Assembly: GCA_905205065.1 (NCBI GenBank)
Contig: CAJLCI010000008.1
Location: 1 to 64,000 of the forward strand
Source: an uncultured Eubacteriales bacterium
Lineage (GTDB): Bacteria > Bacillota > Clostridia > Oscillospirales > CAG-272
Length of the DNA: 64,000 nucleotides
Direction of reading: 5' to 3'
The number at the start of each line of letters is the position of its first letter. Within the stretch, counting starts at the first letter, position 1. The notes beneath the pieces were generated by a model that worked only from the letters and a program-made list of their open reading frames with translations, was not told the origin of the DNA and searched no databases. Shown piece by piece: positions 24,896-32,908 of this stretch. The position numbers were made by a program, and so were the translations under genes.

Positions 24896-25466
24896 AATAA
24901 TATCTTGATGTAACAATCTTTTTCATTTTACGCAGCGAATCTATTAACTCTAAAATAATATTCATCTTACTTTCAAAGCTGATAGTACTTCCTGGCTTTT
25001 GATGGGCTTCGTTAATTGCTTGACCTATAAAAAAATTAATTTTTTTTGAATCATCAAAAAGCATACGGCAAATTTTTGATACAGAATCCGAATATTGCAT
25101 GGAACGAAAAAGAACGTCGCCGTTGTTTATAAAAAGTCTTGCTCGCTCGAGTACCATTCCAAGCGTAATTACTCCTTCTGTGACAATATCAACCCCTTCA
25201 ATTTGACCTGACGGGGGTATTTTGCAGTCGAAGTAATTCAAATCTACTATAAGCTCTGTTCCAAGGTATTTTGAGGCTAATATTGCAGTCGTTCCTCCGC
25301 AAATTATATGTTTTCCTTCCGAAGAAAAAAACTCTGACATCATGCTGTTGATAACATTATTATTTGACGGAGGGCCAACCATTATATTGACAATAAAACA
25401 ATCATCCGGACTGCATTCCGGATAATTGCTTTCATATGTAACTCCGATATTATCAGATAAATTCAA
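24894..25466 (-). CDS. Stand-alone C-terminal domain of a hydrogenase-linked SpoIIE-family protein
   Basis: 190 residues. The pattern NIMVGPPSNNN ... EGKHIICGGTTAILASKYLGTE ... GQIEGVDIVTEGVITLGMVLERA matches the region that follows the PP2C phosphatase domain in the SpoIIE-family proteins encoded near [FeFe]-hydrogenase and NADH-type ferredoxin subunits in Clostridia. The phosphatase domain is absent: only 37 bp separate this gene from the next one upstream. It may be a genuine small form or a remnant. The partner gene encodes the thioredoxin-like [2Fe-2S] protein that normally accompanies it. Confidence 0.7.
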   Translation of the reverse strand: MNLSDNIGVTYESNYPECSPDDCFIVNIMVGPPSNNNVINSMMSEFFSSEGKHIICGGTTAILASKYLGTELIVDLNYFDCKIPPSGQIEGVDIVTEGVITLGMVLERARLFINNGDVLFRSMQYSDSVSKICRMLFDDSKKINFFIGQAINEAHQKPGSTISFESKMNIILELIDSLRKMKKIVTSRYY

Positions 25467-25503
25467 AAAATAATTCCCCTTATTATTCTTTCATTTTTGG
25501 AGA

Positions 25504-25749
25504 TCAATTTAATACTTTTTTAAGAATATTATTCTCAAAAAATTTTGTTGTTTCTTCGGGAATTACGGAAAAAATTTCACCGTCAACCGAGACACAAACA
25601 TCGTTTTGACAATTTCCCATACAAAAAGTACCGGAAAGTTCTATACGGTCATCAAGATCGTATTTTTCAATAAGCTTTTTTATGCAGCTTACAACCTGAT
25701 GCGAACCTTTGAGATGGCATGAACTGCCTATGCATACTACAACTTTCAT
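25504..25749 (-). CDS. Thioredoxin-like [2Fe-2S] ferredoxin
   Basis: 81 residues from the ATG behind GGGA. KVVVCIGSSCHLKGSHQV and the later FCMGNCQNDVCVSVDGE supply the four cysteines of the NuoE/HydC-type thioredoxin-like [2Fe-2S] fold. It is an electron-transfer module, usually a subunit or partner of NADH-linked hydrogenases. Here it lies behind the fumarate reductase/permease genes, so it could pass electrons in this system, but that is inference. Confidence 0.85.
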   Translation of the reverse strand: MKVVVCIGSSCHLKGSHQVVSCIKKLIEKYDLDDRIELSGTFCMGNCQNDVCVSVDGEIFSVIPEETTKFFENNILKKVLN

Positions 25750-25914
25750 AATGCGGTAATAATTTCCCTTCTTTCCCGGAAAACCGGCTTTTTTAATAGG
25801 GCCAAAAGCCCGTTGATAATTAAATTCATATAACTGCAAAGCGATGAGAAAAGCAAATAGCTTTTACGAGAACAAAACAGTATAAAACTTATTTCTTTGT
25901 CATTACACATTATA

Positions 25915-25943
25915 TTCCTGTCTCACGTAAAATGAGACAGGAA
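25915..25943 (-). other. Hairpin between permease and [2Fe-2S] gene
   Basis: A perfect 11-bp stem TTCCTGTCTCA / TGAGACAGGAA with a 7-base loop stands just after the permease stop. A T-tract is lacking on the minus strand, so it may be a weak terminator or an mRNA 3' processing or stability element rather than a full stop. Confidence 0.65.
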
Positions 25944-25950
25944 GTCATTT

Positions 25951-27186
25951 TCAGAATAATAATATCAAAAATTGTGATAAAAGCACAACCGATATTAAGG
26001 CTATAGGATATGTCGCGGCATATGCTGCAGCCACATTTTCTGTACCTGCAACATTTATAAGTGTACCGAGCGCAGGCGTGCTTGTCATTCCTCCGGTTAT
26101 GGAGCCCAGATTATTAAGAAGACTGAGCTTTAGTACGTATTTAGCAAAGATATAGCCGATAATCATCGGAATTATTGTCATTACTACTCCGTAAATAAAG
26201 TATATTGGCTGGAAGTTTTCAATGAAACTTGCACCTCCGGCTACTCCTGCACCTATCAGGAACAGCATAAGTCCAAGTTCCCTGAATACTTTTAGCGTTG
26301 ATTCAACAGGCATAAGATTTATTTTTCCGCATTTTCCAAAATGACCGAATAAAAGTGAAATAAGCAGGCATCCTCCTGTTGTTGTAAGTGAAAATGTTGT
26401 TCCGGATAAGCCGTTAGATGAAAGAGGAATTTTTATCATTCCAACAAAAATACCTATAATAGCCGCAAGTGCAAAAACCATTATTCCGAACGGATCAATA
26501 TCTATTAGTTTTTGCGCGCTTTTTTTCTTTTTACTTGAACCGTCGTCAGCGACTATAAGTTTTCTGCGCTCTTCTTCCATATTTGCTTTTGTAAGCTTAG
26601 GAATAAGCTGTACAAAAAGCACTACGCCAATTACTCCGAAAATATATGCGATGCCGTGTCCGACAGATACTACATCTTCATATACTGAGGCAACGGTGGC
26701 TTTTGCCGCTGAAAATGCGGGCGTTGACGTAAGAGACCCTGATAAAAGTCCTACTATCATAGCGGTGAATCTGTCGAAGTCTGTTTCTCCTCCTAATGTT
26801 CTTCCGAACATTATGCACCCGATTGCAGAGAGTCCTCCCGCAATTATAATTATAAGTCCGAGACATACATAAGATTTAAAATTTTTCTTCATGTTGCTGA
26901 AAAATTTTGGACCCGCTATAAAACCGACAGATGTTACAAAAAGAATCAATCCCATATTTTCTATAATCTTTAACGCATTTTTTGTATAATCGACAAGCTG
27001 TGCATCAAGTTGATTGTAGAACAGACATCCATATACAAGAGCTACTATGAAAACGCCGGCTGTACCGAGAGAGACTCCCTTTATTGTTATACGTCCTAAA
27101 GCATATCCTACCGCGGAAATTGCAAATACGCTGAAAATCAGAAATGTAATTCCAGTGACAGGAATTACTCCTCCAAACAAAGACAT
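25951..27186 (-). CDS. AspT/AAEx-family permease, probable dicarboxylate exchanger
   Basis: 411 residues, about ten membrane segments in two halves. Each half has the family motif: LLSGSLTSTPAFSAA and GSITGGMTSTPALGTLI. AspT-family proteins exchange aspartate for alanine, or in some bacteria succinate for other C4 acids. The long cytoplasmic TrkA-C-containing centre of typical members (about 540 aa) is replaced by about 30 residues (EEERRKLIVADDGSSKKKK). It starts 14 bp after frdA, so the likely job is succinate export or fumarate/malate-succinate exchange. The substrate is inferred from this context. Confidence 0.8.
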   Translation of the reverse strand: MSLFGGVIPVTGITFLIFSVFAISAVGYALGRITIKGVSLGTAGVFIVALVYGCLFYNQLDAQLVDYTKNALKIIENMGLILFVTSVGFIAGPKFFSNMKKNFKSYVCLGLIIIIAGGLSAIGCIMFGRTLGGETDFDRFTAMIVGLLSGSLTSTPAFSAAKATVASVYEDVVSVGHGIAYIFGVIGVVLFVQLIPKLTKANMEEERRKLIVADDGSSKKKKSAQKLIDIDPFGIMVFALAAIIGIFVGMIKIPLSSNGLSGTTFSLTTTGGCLLISLLFGHFGKCGKINLMPVESTLKVFRELGLMLFLIGAGVAGGASFIENFQPIYFIYGVVMTIIPMIIGYIFAKYVLKLSLLNNLGSITGGMTSTPALGTLINVAGTENVAAAYAATYPIALISVVLLSQFLILLF

Positions 27187-27200
27187 TTAGTCAACTCCAA

Positions 27201-28802
27201 TCATTTCGTAGTTTTGCGGGCATAATTCGGAAGCAATTTGGGAGAAACAGTATCTGTCTTGATGCCAGCTGCTGCCATCTCTGCCGCAAAATGATCGATA
27301 TGCTCAAGTGTAAGTTTTCCGGTTTTAATATTCTTGGAACGAACTGCTGCCTGTTTTCCGGCATTGCGTCCGAAGACTATAATGTCAAGAAGCGAGTTGC
27401 CCATAAGACGATTTCTGCCGTGAATACCGCCAACGGCTTCTCCGGCAACGAAAAGATTCTGAACTCCGGATTCTCCGTTGTCCGAAATATCTATACCGCC
27501 GTTCTGATAGTGAAGAGTCGGATACACAAGAATAGGCTCGCGCCGAATATCAATGCCGTATTTTCCGAACATGCGAAGCATTGCCGGAATTCGGCTTTCA
27601 ATAGTTCCCTCTCCGTTTTTCAGCTCAATCATCGGCGTATCAAGCCAGACTCCAACACCTGAAGCGGTATGAATTCCCTTTTCTCTTGAACTGCATTCGC
27701 GGATAATTGATGCAGCCGAAACATCGCGAGTTTCCAGAGGATGCATAAATACTTCACCGTCAGAGTTGATAAGCTTTGCACCAAGCGAGCGTACTTTTTC
27801 GGTAACAAGAGCTCCGAAAATCTGTTCAGGATAAGCGGCGCCTGTAGGATGATACTGAAGTGTATCTGCGTAAAGAAGCTTTGCTCCTGCTCTGTAAGCA
27901 AGCACAAGTCCGTCCGCGGTAGCGCCATAATGATTAGACGTAGGAAATCCCTGATAATGAAGTCTTCCAGCACCCCCCGTAGCAATAATTACTGTTTTTG
28001 CTTTAGCTACGAGAAGTTCATCGGTTTCCATATTCAATAGGACCGCACCGGACGCCCGTCCGTTTTCATCAAGAATAAGTTCAATTGCCGCCGTAAAATC
28101 AACAACGGGAATCTGACGGTTAAGCACTTCGTCGCGAAGCGTTCTCATGATTTCAGCCCCGGAATAGTCCTTCGCGGCATGCATTCTCTTTCGGGACGTT
28201 CCTCCGCCATGGGTTGTAATCATGGTTCCGTCGGGCATTTTATCAAACTCGACACCGAGATTACTGAGCCATTCGATCGCTTCTGGAGCTTCGCTGACAA
28301 GCTTGCGGAGAAGTTCCGGCTTAGCTGCAAAATGACCTCCGCCAAATGCGTCAAGATAATGCTGCGCGGGAGAGTCATTTTCCTTATCGGCGGCTTGAAT
28401 TCCGCCTTCCGCCATCATAGTATTAGCATCTCCGATGCGCAGCTTGGTAACAACCATAACTTTTGCGCCTGCGTTATCTGCTTCAATTGCGGCGGAAGCT
28501 CCTGCTCCTCCTCCTCCGATTATAAGCACATCAACGTCATAAACCGGATTCTCCAAATTCGGTTTATAATCCTTAAGGCGGCTGTTCGCCTGAAGAAGCT
28601 CGGCGAGCTCCTTCGGAACCTTTTCGCCCTTGTTCGGTCCGATTTTGAGTTCGGCAAATTCGCCTTTCTTATAGTCAGGATGATATTCTGAAAGGAGAGC
28701 TTCCTTTTCGTCGGCTGTCATTCTTCTCGGCTCAAGCGCAGCATTGGCAGCACGGTTAGCTTCAACTTTTTTTATAGATTCAAGCATTTCTTCATTGTAC
28801 AT
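27201..28802 (-). CDS. frdA: Soluble fumarate reductase flavoprotein subunit
   Basis: 533 residues. An N-terminal extension of about 85 residues precedes the FAD motif LIIGGGGAGASAAIEA. Fumarate-binding and catalytic elements are present: LQYHPTGA, RDVSAASIIRE (catalytic Arg), YPTLHYQNGG, and GEAVGGIHGRNRLMGNSLLD. In the loop where membrane fumarate reductases attach FAD to His, this protein reads DANTMMAEGG with Asn, so FAD is probably not covalent, as in soluble enzymes. It reduces fumarate to succinate. Genes for FrdB (14 bp upstream) and the permease (14 bp downstream) flank it; no membrane anchor is encoded. Confidence 0.92.
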   Translation of the reverse strand: MYNEEMLESIKKVEANRAANAALEPRRMTADEKEALLSEYHPDYKKGEFAELKIGPNKGEKVPKELAELLQANSRLKDYKPNLENPVYDVDVLIIGGGGAGASAAIEADNAGAKVMVVTKLRIGDANTMMAEGGIQAADKENDSPAQHYLDAFGGGHFAAKPELLRKLVSEAPEAIEWLSNLGVEFDKMPDGTMITTHGGGTSRKRMHAAKDYSGAEIMRTLRDEVLNRQIPVVDFTAAIELILDENGRASGAVLLNMETDELLVAKAKTVIIATGGAGRLHYQGFPTSNHYGATADGLVLAYRAGAKLLYADTLQYHPTGAAYPEQIFGALVTEKVRSLGAKLINSDGEVFMHPLETRDVSAASIIRECSSREKGIHTASGVGVWLDTPMIELKNGEGTIESRIPAMLRMFGKYGIDIRREPILVYPTLHYQNGGIDISDNGESGVQNLFVAGEAVGGIHGRNRLMGNSLLDIIVFGRNAGKQAAVRSKNIKTGKLTLEHIDHFAAEMAAAGIKTDTVSPKLLPNYARKTTK

Positions 28803-28816
28803 CGGTTCACCCTCCC

Positions 28817-29491
28817 TTATTTCTCTATTTCTCTGTTGTTATAGAGTTCTTTCATCTCTTCGATAGGTTTTTGCATCAGATTTTGCAGTAATTCCTCGAA
28901 GCTTCCATCCTTGATTTCTTTTACGCGATTTTCAAGATGTTCGCATTTCGGAGCGAGATATTTTCCGTTCAGTCTCCGCGCAAGCATCGCAACCTGAGGA
29001 TGTGAGATTCCGGCAGGACAGCGGGATGAACATACTCCGCACATTACGCAGTCAAAGGATTCTTCTGCGCACTTCTCGTATTCTCCACGCTGCGCATAAG
29101 CTATGTACTGCATAACATTAAGCCCCTGAGTACAGCTTTTGGTGCAGGCGTTGCATCCTATGCAGGCATATATCTCCGGATACAGCTGCATCATTATCTG
29201 CTCTGTGGGTTTGATTTTTTCAATGTCATAAATCTGTTTGACAAGCGGAAAGAAAGGAAGTGTCGCAATATACATGCCTTCTTCAACTTGAGTCTGACAT
29301 GCGAGACATACCTGAAGTTCCTGTTTGCCCTTGATTCTGTAGATTGTAGCGCACGCGCCGCAAAAACCATTGCGGCATCCGCAGCCGCGTTTAAGCTGAT
29401 ATCCGGCGTATTCCATTGCGGTCATAATTGTGAGGCTTGCCGGTACTGAATATTGCTTGCCGAACAAATAAATATTAACCATATTTTCCAT
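28817..29491 (-). CDS. frdB: Fumarate reductase iron-sulfur subunit
   Basis: 224 residues. The N-terminal [2Fe-2S] domain has GCGCRNGFCGACATIYR ... CLAC. Then come two CxxCxxCxxxC clusters, CIGCNACTKSC and CVMCGVCSSRCP, for [4Fe-4S] centres. It carries electrons to FrdA. Unlike thiol:fumarate reductase subunit TfrB it has no HdrB-like CCG domain, but a separate HdrB is encoded upstream. The start is placed at the ATG 12 bases after GCAGGGG; an ATG four codons earlier would touch the Shine-Dalgarno sequence. An inverted repeat CCCCTGC/GCAGGGG overlaps this site. Confidence 0.9.
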   Translation of the reverse strand: MENMVNIYLFGKQYSVPASLTIMTAMEYAGYQLKRGCGCRNGFCGACATIYRIKGKQELQVCLACQTQVEEGMYIATLPFFPLVKQIYDIEKIKPTEQIMMQLYPEIYACIGCNACTKSCTQGLNVMQYIAYAQRGEYEKCAEESFDCVMCGVCSSRCPAGISHPQVAMLARRLNGKYLAPKCEHLENRVKEIKDGSFEELLQNLMQKPIEEMKELYNNREIEK

Positions 29492-29503
29492 ATTGATTTC
29501 CAT

Positions 29504-29523
29504 CCCCTGCAACCAGGCAGGGG
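29504..29523 (-). promoter_or_regulatory. Hairpin covering the frdB ribosome-binding site
   Basis: CCCCTGC (29504-29510) pairs with GCAGGGG (29517-29523) over a 6-base loop. On the mRNA the 3' arm is the Shine-Dalgarno sequence of frdB, so folding could dampen frdB-frdA translation relative to the Flx/Hdr genes before it. Confidence 0.5.
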
Positions 29524-29596
29524 TATTTCCTTTCTCACGGATTTTAACTTGCGGATTTTAAATCCAATAAAGAGGTTTCGGTCTCTTCGGTATTAA

Positions 29597-30424
29597 TTAA
29601 TACTCATCCGGAAGCTCACCGAGTTCGTCAAAACGGAATACCGGTCCGTCCTTACATACATATTTATTTCCGATGTTGCAGCGTCCGCATTTACCGATTC
29701 CGCATTTCATGCGGAGCTCCATTGTTGTATATATCTGAGTATCTTTAAATCCAAGCTCCTTGAGTGCGGCGAGCGAAAATTTTATCATTATCGGCGGTCC
29801 GCACATAAGAACTGTTTTTGAAACGTCCGGAGACAGTTCTTTAACGTAATTCGGTACAAATCCAACGTGACCGTTCCATCCGGATTGTTCACGGTCAATT
29901 GTCAGATCTACTTCAAAATCCGGAGCTTTCATCCATTCGTCAATTATCTCCTGATAATCGACAAGATCATCCTTGGACCTTGAACCGTAAATAATCTGAA
30001 CTGAGCCGTATTTGCTTCGGTTATCACGTACATAATTGATTACCGAGCGAAGCGGTGCAAGACCGATTCCTCCGGCAATAAATACAAGGTCTTTTCCAAG
30101 AAGCGCGCCTTCTACCGGAAATGCGTTGCCGTACGGTCCGCGCACGGTAATCTGCTGTCCCGGCTCGATCATGTGCAGCCATTCTGTAAGACAGCCGCAT
30201 TTCTTTATACTGAACTCCATGAATTCGGTATTGGTCGGAGAAGAGGTTATTGAAAACATAGCTTCGCCTACTCCGGGAATCGATACCATTGCGCATTGTC
30301 CCGGCATGTGATCAAAAGGCTTTATACCGTCCGGAGTAAGCACCCGAAAGGTTTTAACGTCCGGAGTATCCTGTCTGATGTCTGTGACAACGCCGACTTT
30401 GGGAATGAGCATTTCTTCTGTCAT
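29597..30424 (-). CDS. flxA: FlxA-like FAD/NAD(P)-binding oxidoreductase subunit
   Basis: 275 residues of the ferredoxin-NADP reductase fold. FAD part: FDHMPGQCAMVSIPGVGEAMFSITSSP. NAD part: FIAGGIGLAPLRSVINYV and VLMCGPPIM. The C-terminal four-cysteine [2Fe-2S] motif is MKCGIGKCGRCNIGNKYVC. Homologues are AsrB of anaerobic sulfite reductase and FlxA/FloxA, the NADH-oxidising subunit of the Flx-Hdr complex. Its start shares one base with the stop of the next gene upstream, part of a run of overlapping genes. Here it is the likely entry point for NADH. Confidence 0.9.
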   Translation of the reverse strand: MTEEMLIPKVGVVTDIRQDTPDVKTFRVLTPDGIKPFDHMPGQCAMVSIPGVGEAMFSITSSPTNTEFMEFSIKKCGCLTEWLHMIEPGQQITVRGPYGNAFPVEGALLGKDLVFIAGGIGLAPLRSVINYVRDNRSKYGSVQIIYGSRSKDDLVDYQEIIDEWMKAPDFEVDLTIDREQSGWNGHVGFVPNYVKELSPDVSKTVLMCGPPIMIKFSLAALKELGFKDTQIYTTMELRMKCGIGKCGRCNIGNKYVCKDGPVFRFDELGELPDEY

Positions 30425-31464
30425 TATTCATCCTCCCCTATCGATTTCATAACCTTTACTATATTCATATGAATCGGACATTTTGCAAGGCATCTTCCGC
30501 ATCCGACGCATCCGTATTCACCGTCGTTATTCATAGGAAAGTAAATAAGCTTATGCATAAAACGCTGACGGAAACGCTCAAGCTGAGTGAGCCTCGGCTG
30601 TCCGCCCGCCATTTTTGTAAAATCGGAGTACATGCAGGAATCCCAGCACCTGAAACGCTTGATTCCATGACCTGTATCAAATTCCTTTATATCATAGCAT
30701 TGACATGTCGGGCAGACAAAGGTGCATGTTCCGCATCCGAGACATGCTTCGGAAAGCTCTTTCCACTTTTCCGAAGAAAAGGTGTCCATCATGCTTCTGC
30801 CGTCAAATTTTTCTGTGCTTAAATTATGAAGCGGAAGCTTATCATAGATTGTGTTCGTCTGTGTTTTCTGAGCCTCGACCGTTTTTTCATCCGTGCTGTC
30901 TGCCTTTTCGATTATTTCTTCAAGTGATTCAAGCAGAGCTCTTCCCTTTTCGCTTACGGCCTTCAGTATCAGTTCGTCTGAAGTTTTCCACGCTGTAATG
31001 TCACCGTCGGCTGATTCGGTCGCATCAATGCCGAAGGTTTTGCAGAAGCAGGTCTCCGCCGGTGCAGTGCACGCAAGCGTGATCACCGTTCCGTGACTGC
31101 GTCTGTTAAGATAATAAGAATCGGCAGGCTCCTGATCGATAAATACCTTATCAAGAATTTTAAAGCTTCGCGCGTCGCATGATCTCACTCCGAATATTAC
31201 AAAATCCTCGTTTTCGGTGCGCGGGTCAATTACCTCTATTTTTTGACCGTCTATCTTAAAATCTACAAGATTTTCTGTTTGAGGGAAGAAAAAATCCTTA
31301 GCAGAACGAACTGTATTTCCTGACTCTGAAAGAGTAACGCCGTCCACATATTTTTTAAAGCGGGGCGAACCGTCAGAATCATCCGACGGAATATACAGAA
31401 TCTCTTTCTCTGAAATTTTGTCAAAAAAATCATAGAGTTTGTCAAGAGAGAGCTTATACATCAT
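30424..31464 (-). CDS. flxB: FlxB-like (AsrA-type) iron-sulfur subunit
   Basis: 346 residues. The C-terminal half has two ferredoxin clusters, CLGCGTCTFVCPTCQC and CVGCGRCLAKCP, with an intervening WDSCMY. The N-terminal part has VIFGVRSCDARSFKILDKVF and CTAPAETCFC, as in anaerobic sulfite reductase subunit A. In FlxABCD such proteins link the NADH-oxidising FlxA to HdrA. It overlaps flxC by four bases (ATGA) and flxA by one. Symbol given by synteny with Desulfovibrio flx-hdr loci; the order of the B and C names is my choice. Confidence 0.82.
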   Translation of the reverse strand: MMYKLSLDKLYDFFDKISEKEILYIPSDDSDGSPRFKKYVDGVTLSESGNTVRSAKDFFFPQTENLVDFKIDGQKIEVIDPRTENEDFVIFGVRSCDARSFKILDKVFIDQEPADSYYLNRRSHGTVITLACTAPAETCFCKTFGIDATESADGDITAWKTSDELILKAVSEKGRALLESLEEIIEKADSTDEKTVEAQKTQTNTIYDKLPLHNLSTEKFDGRSMMDTFSSEKWKELSEACLGCGTCTFVCPTCQCYDIKEFDTGHGIKRFRCWDSCMYSDFTKMAGGQPRLTQLERFRQRFMHKLIYFPMNNDGEYGCVGCGRCLAKCPIHMNIVKVMKSIGEDE

Positions 31465-32432
31465 TCATTACCTCCCCTTTCGTATATGATTCCCGGTTCT
31501 GCGTCGTTTTTGGTAAAGTCAACTACCGGAGAGCGGCTTTCGGGATCCGCGCCTGCCTGATACTCACCGTACAGCTCGTTTATATCCTTGATAAATTTAC
31601 GGTTAAGCAGATGAAGCGGTATATGCTGAGGACATACACGGGAGCACTCGCCGCAGTCTGTGCAGCGTCCTGCAACATGGAAAGCGCGGATGATATGGAA
31701 CATATTCTCTTCAAAGCTTGTTGAGGCAGCTTTATTTTCAATGCCGGACGACGGATTGTCAAAAACGCATTTTTCACAGGTGCATGCCGGACATACATTG
31801 CGGCACGCATTGCATCTTATACATTTCGAAAGCTCTCCGCGCCAGAAAGAAAATCTTTCTTCAGGCGTCATATGCTCAAGCTTTTCAACCTCGTCGAAAC
31901 GTTTGGAATCACGGATTTCTCCGTCCTCTCCTATAAGCTCGTCATACGCTACATGCTTATGACTTTTACATACAAGACATCTGCCGAGCTTTACGTCATC
32001 CCGCAAAAGCTCGCTTGTTCCGTATGCGGTTTCAACCTTTATCTTGTCATCTTCACGTTTTATACCTATAATTCCCGGTCCGGAAAGGGCTTTTACTTTT
32101 TCTATGTCTATTTTGCCGTCGCACGGTATTCCGACGACATATACGCCATCACGGTTTATGCGGTGCTCGCATAGCAGCTCGTTAAAGCTGTATGTATCGC
32201 ACGGCTTAAGGAACACAAGTATTCTGCCGTCCTTCTTAGACTCGGCCACCATGTATTTGGAAAGGTTCGGAGCGCAGAAATCTCCGTATACAAAATCTTT
32301 CAGCTCCTCCGCCGTTTCAAAAACCGCGGGGGTTACATCATAGATAAATTCGCCGGCTTTCCATCCCATTACACGGTTCACGGTTCCGTTTTCAAGAAGC
32401 TCTGCGGCTTTTTTTATCATTACTTCCTGCAT
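31461..32432 (-). CDS. flxC: FlxC-like iron-sulfur subunit
   Basis: 323 residues. It has an RCLVCKSHK motif, then two ferredoxin clusters CIRCNACRNVCPAC and CTDCGECSRVCP; the intervening region adds CEKC. The N-terminal VFLKPCDTYSFNELLCEHRI resembles the beta subunit of F420-reducing hydrogenase/dehydrogenases. It is a second electron-wire subunit beside FlxB. It overlaps flxD by 13 bp and flxB by four. The ATG is preceded by GAGGATCTGAGATGCAGG inside the flxD end. Confidence 0.82.
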   Translation of the reverse strand: MQEVMIKKAAELLENGTVNRVMGWKAGEFIYDVTPAVFETAEELKDFVYGDFCAPNLSKYMVAESKKDGRILVFLKPCDTYSFNELLCEHRINRDGVYVVGIPCDGKIDIEKVKALSGPGIIGIKREDDKIKVETAYGTSELLRDDVKLGRCLVCKSHKHVAYDELIGEDGEIRDSKRFDEVEKLEHMTPEERFSFWRGELSKCIRCNACRNVCPACTCEKCVFDNPSSGIENKAASTSFEENMFHIIRAFHVAGRCTDCGECSRVCPQHIPLHLLNRKFIKDINELYGEYQAGADPESRSPVVDFTKNDAEPGIIYERGGNE

Positions 32433-32908
32433 CTCAGATCCTCCAGTCTCTTATTTCTGCCGAGACGGGTTACGGTTTCCGCAAAGTCGTTCATCGTCGC
32501 AGCGAATTTCGCGCCTTCGGCAGCCGATACCCACTCAACGCGTGTTCTTTCCTTTTCTATTCCGAGATAGTCAAGCATAGAAAACAGGAGCGTCATTCTT
32601 CGTCTCGCATAGTAATTTCCTGTAGTATAGTGACAGTCTCCGGGATGGCATCCGCACAGAATTACGCCGTCAGCTCCTCTTTGAAATGCCCTGAGAATAA
32701 ACATAGGGTTTACACGGCAGGAACACGGTACACGAATTATTTTAACATCCGCCGGATAGGTAAGTCGGTTTGTTCCGGCGAGATCTGCGCCGGCATATGA
32801 ACACCAGTTGCAGCAGAATGCAACTATAAGTGGCTTAAAGCTTGTGTTTTCAGTTATATTTTCACTTGTTTTTTCAGTTATATTTTCAGTCGTATTATTT
32901 ACTTGCAT
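32420..32908 (-). CDS. flxD: MvhD/FlxD-type [2Fe-2S] subunit
   Basis: 162 residues. The MvhD domain: IVAFCCNWCSYAGADLAG, RVPCSCRVNP, GVILCGCHPGDCHY. This [2Fe-2S] protein docks hydrogenase or NADH-dehydrogenase modules onto HdrA. A Thr/Glu-rich extension of about 25 residues (repeated ENITE) precedes the domain. It overlaps the 3' end of hdrA by ten bases. Its presence directly after hdrA is the standard arrangement in flavin-based bifurcating Hdr complexes. Confidence 0.93.
   Translation of the reverse strand: MQVNNTTENITEKTSENITENTSFKPLIVAFCCNWCSYAGADLAGTNRLTYPADVKIIRVPCSCRVNPMFILRAFQRGADGVILCGCHPGDCHYTTGNYYARRRMTLLFSMLDYLGIEKERTRVEWVSAAEGAKFAATMNDFAETVTRLGRNKRLEDLRCRK

Noticed and set aside
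25915..25943. Full rho-independent terminator after the permease
   Set aside because: The stem is excellent but no T-tract follows on either strand, so it is listed only as a hairpin.
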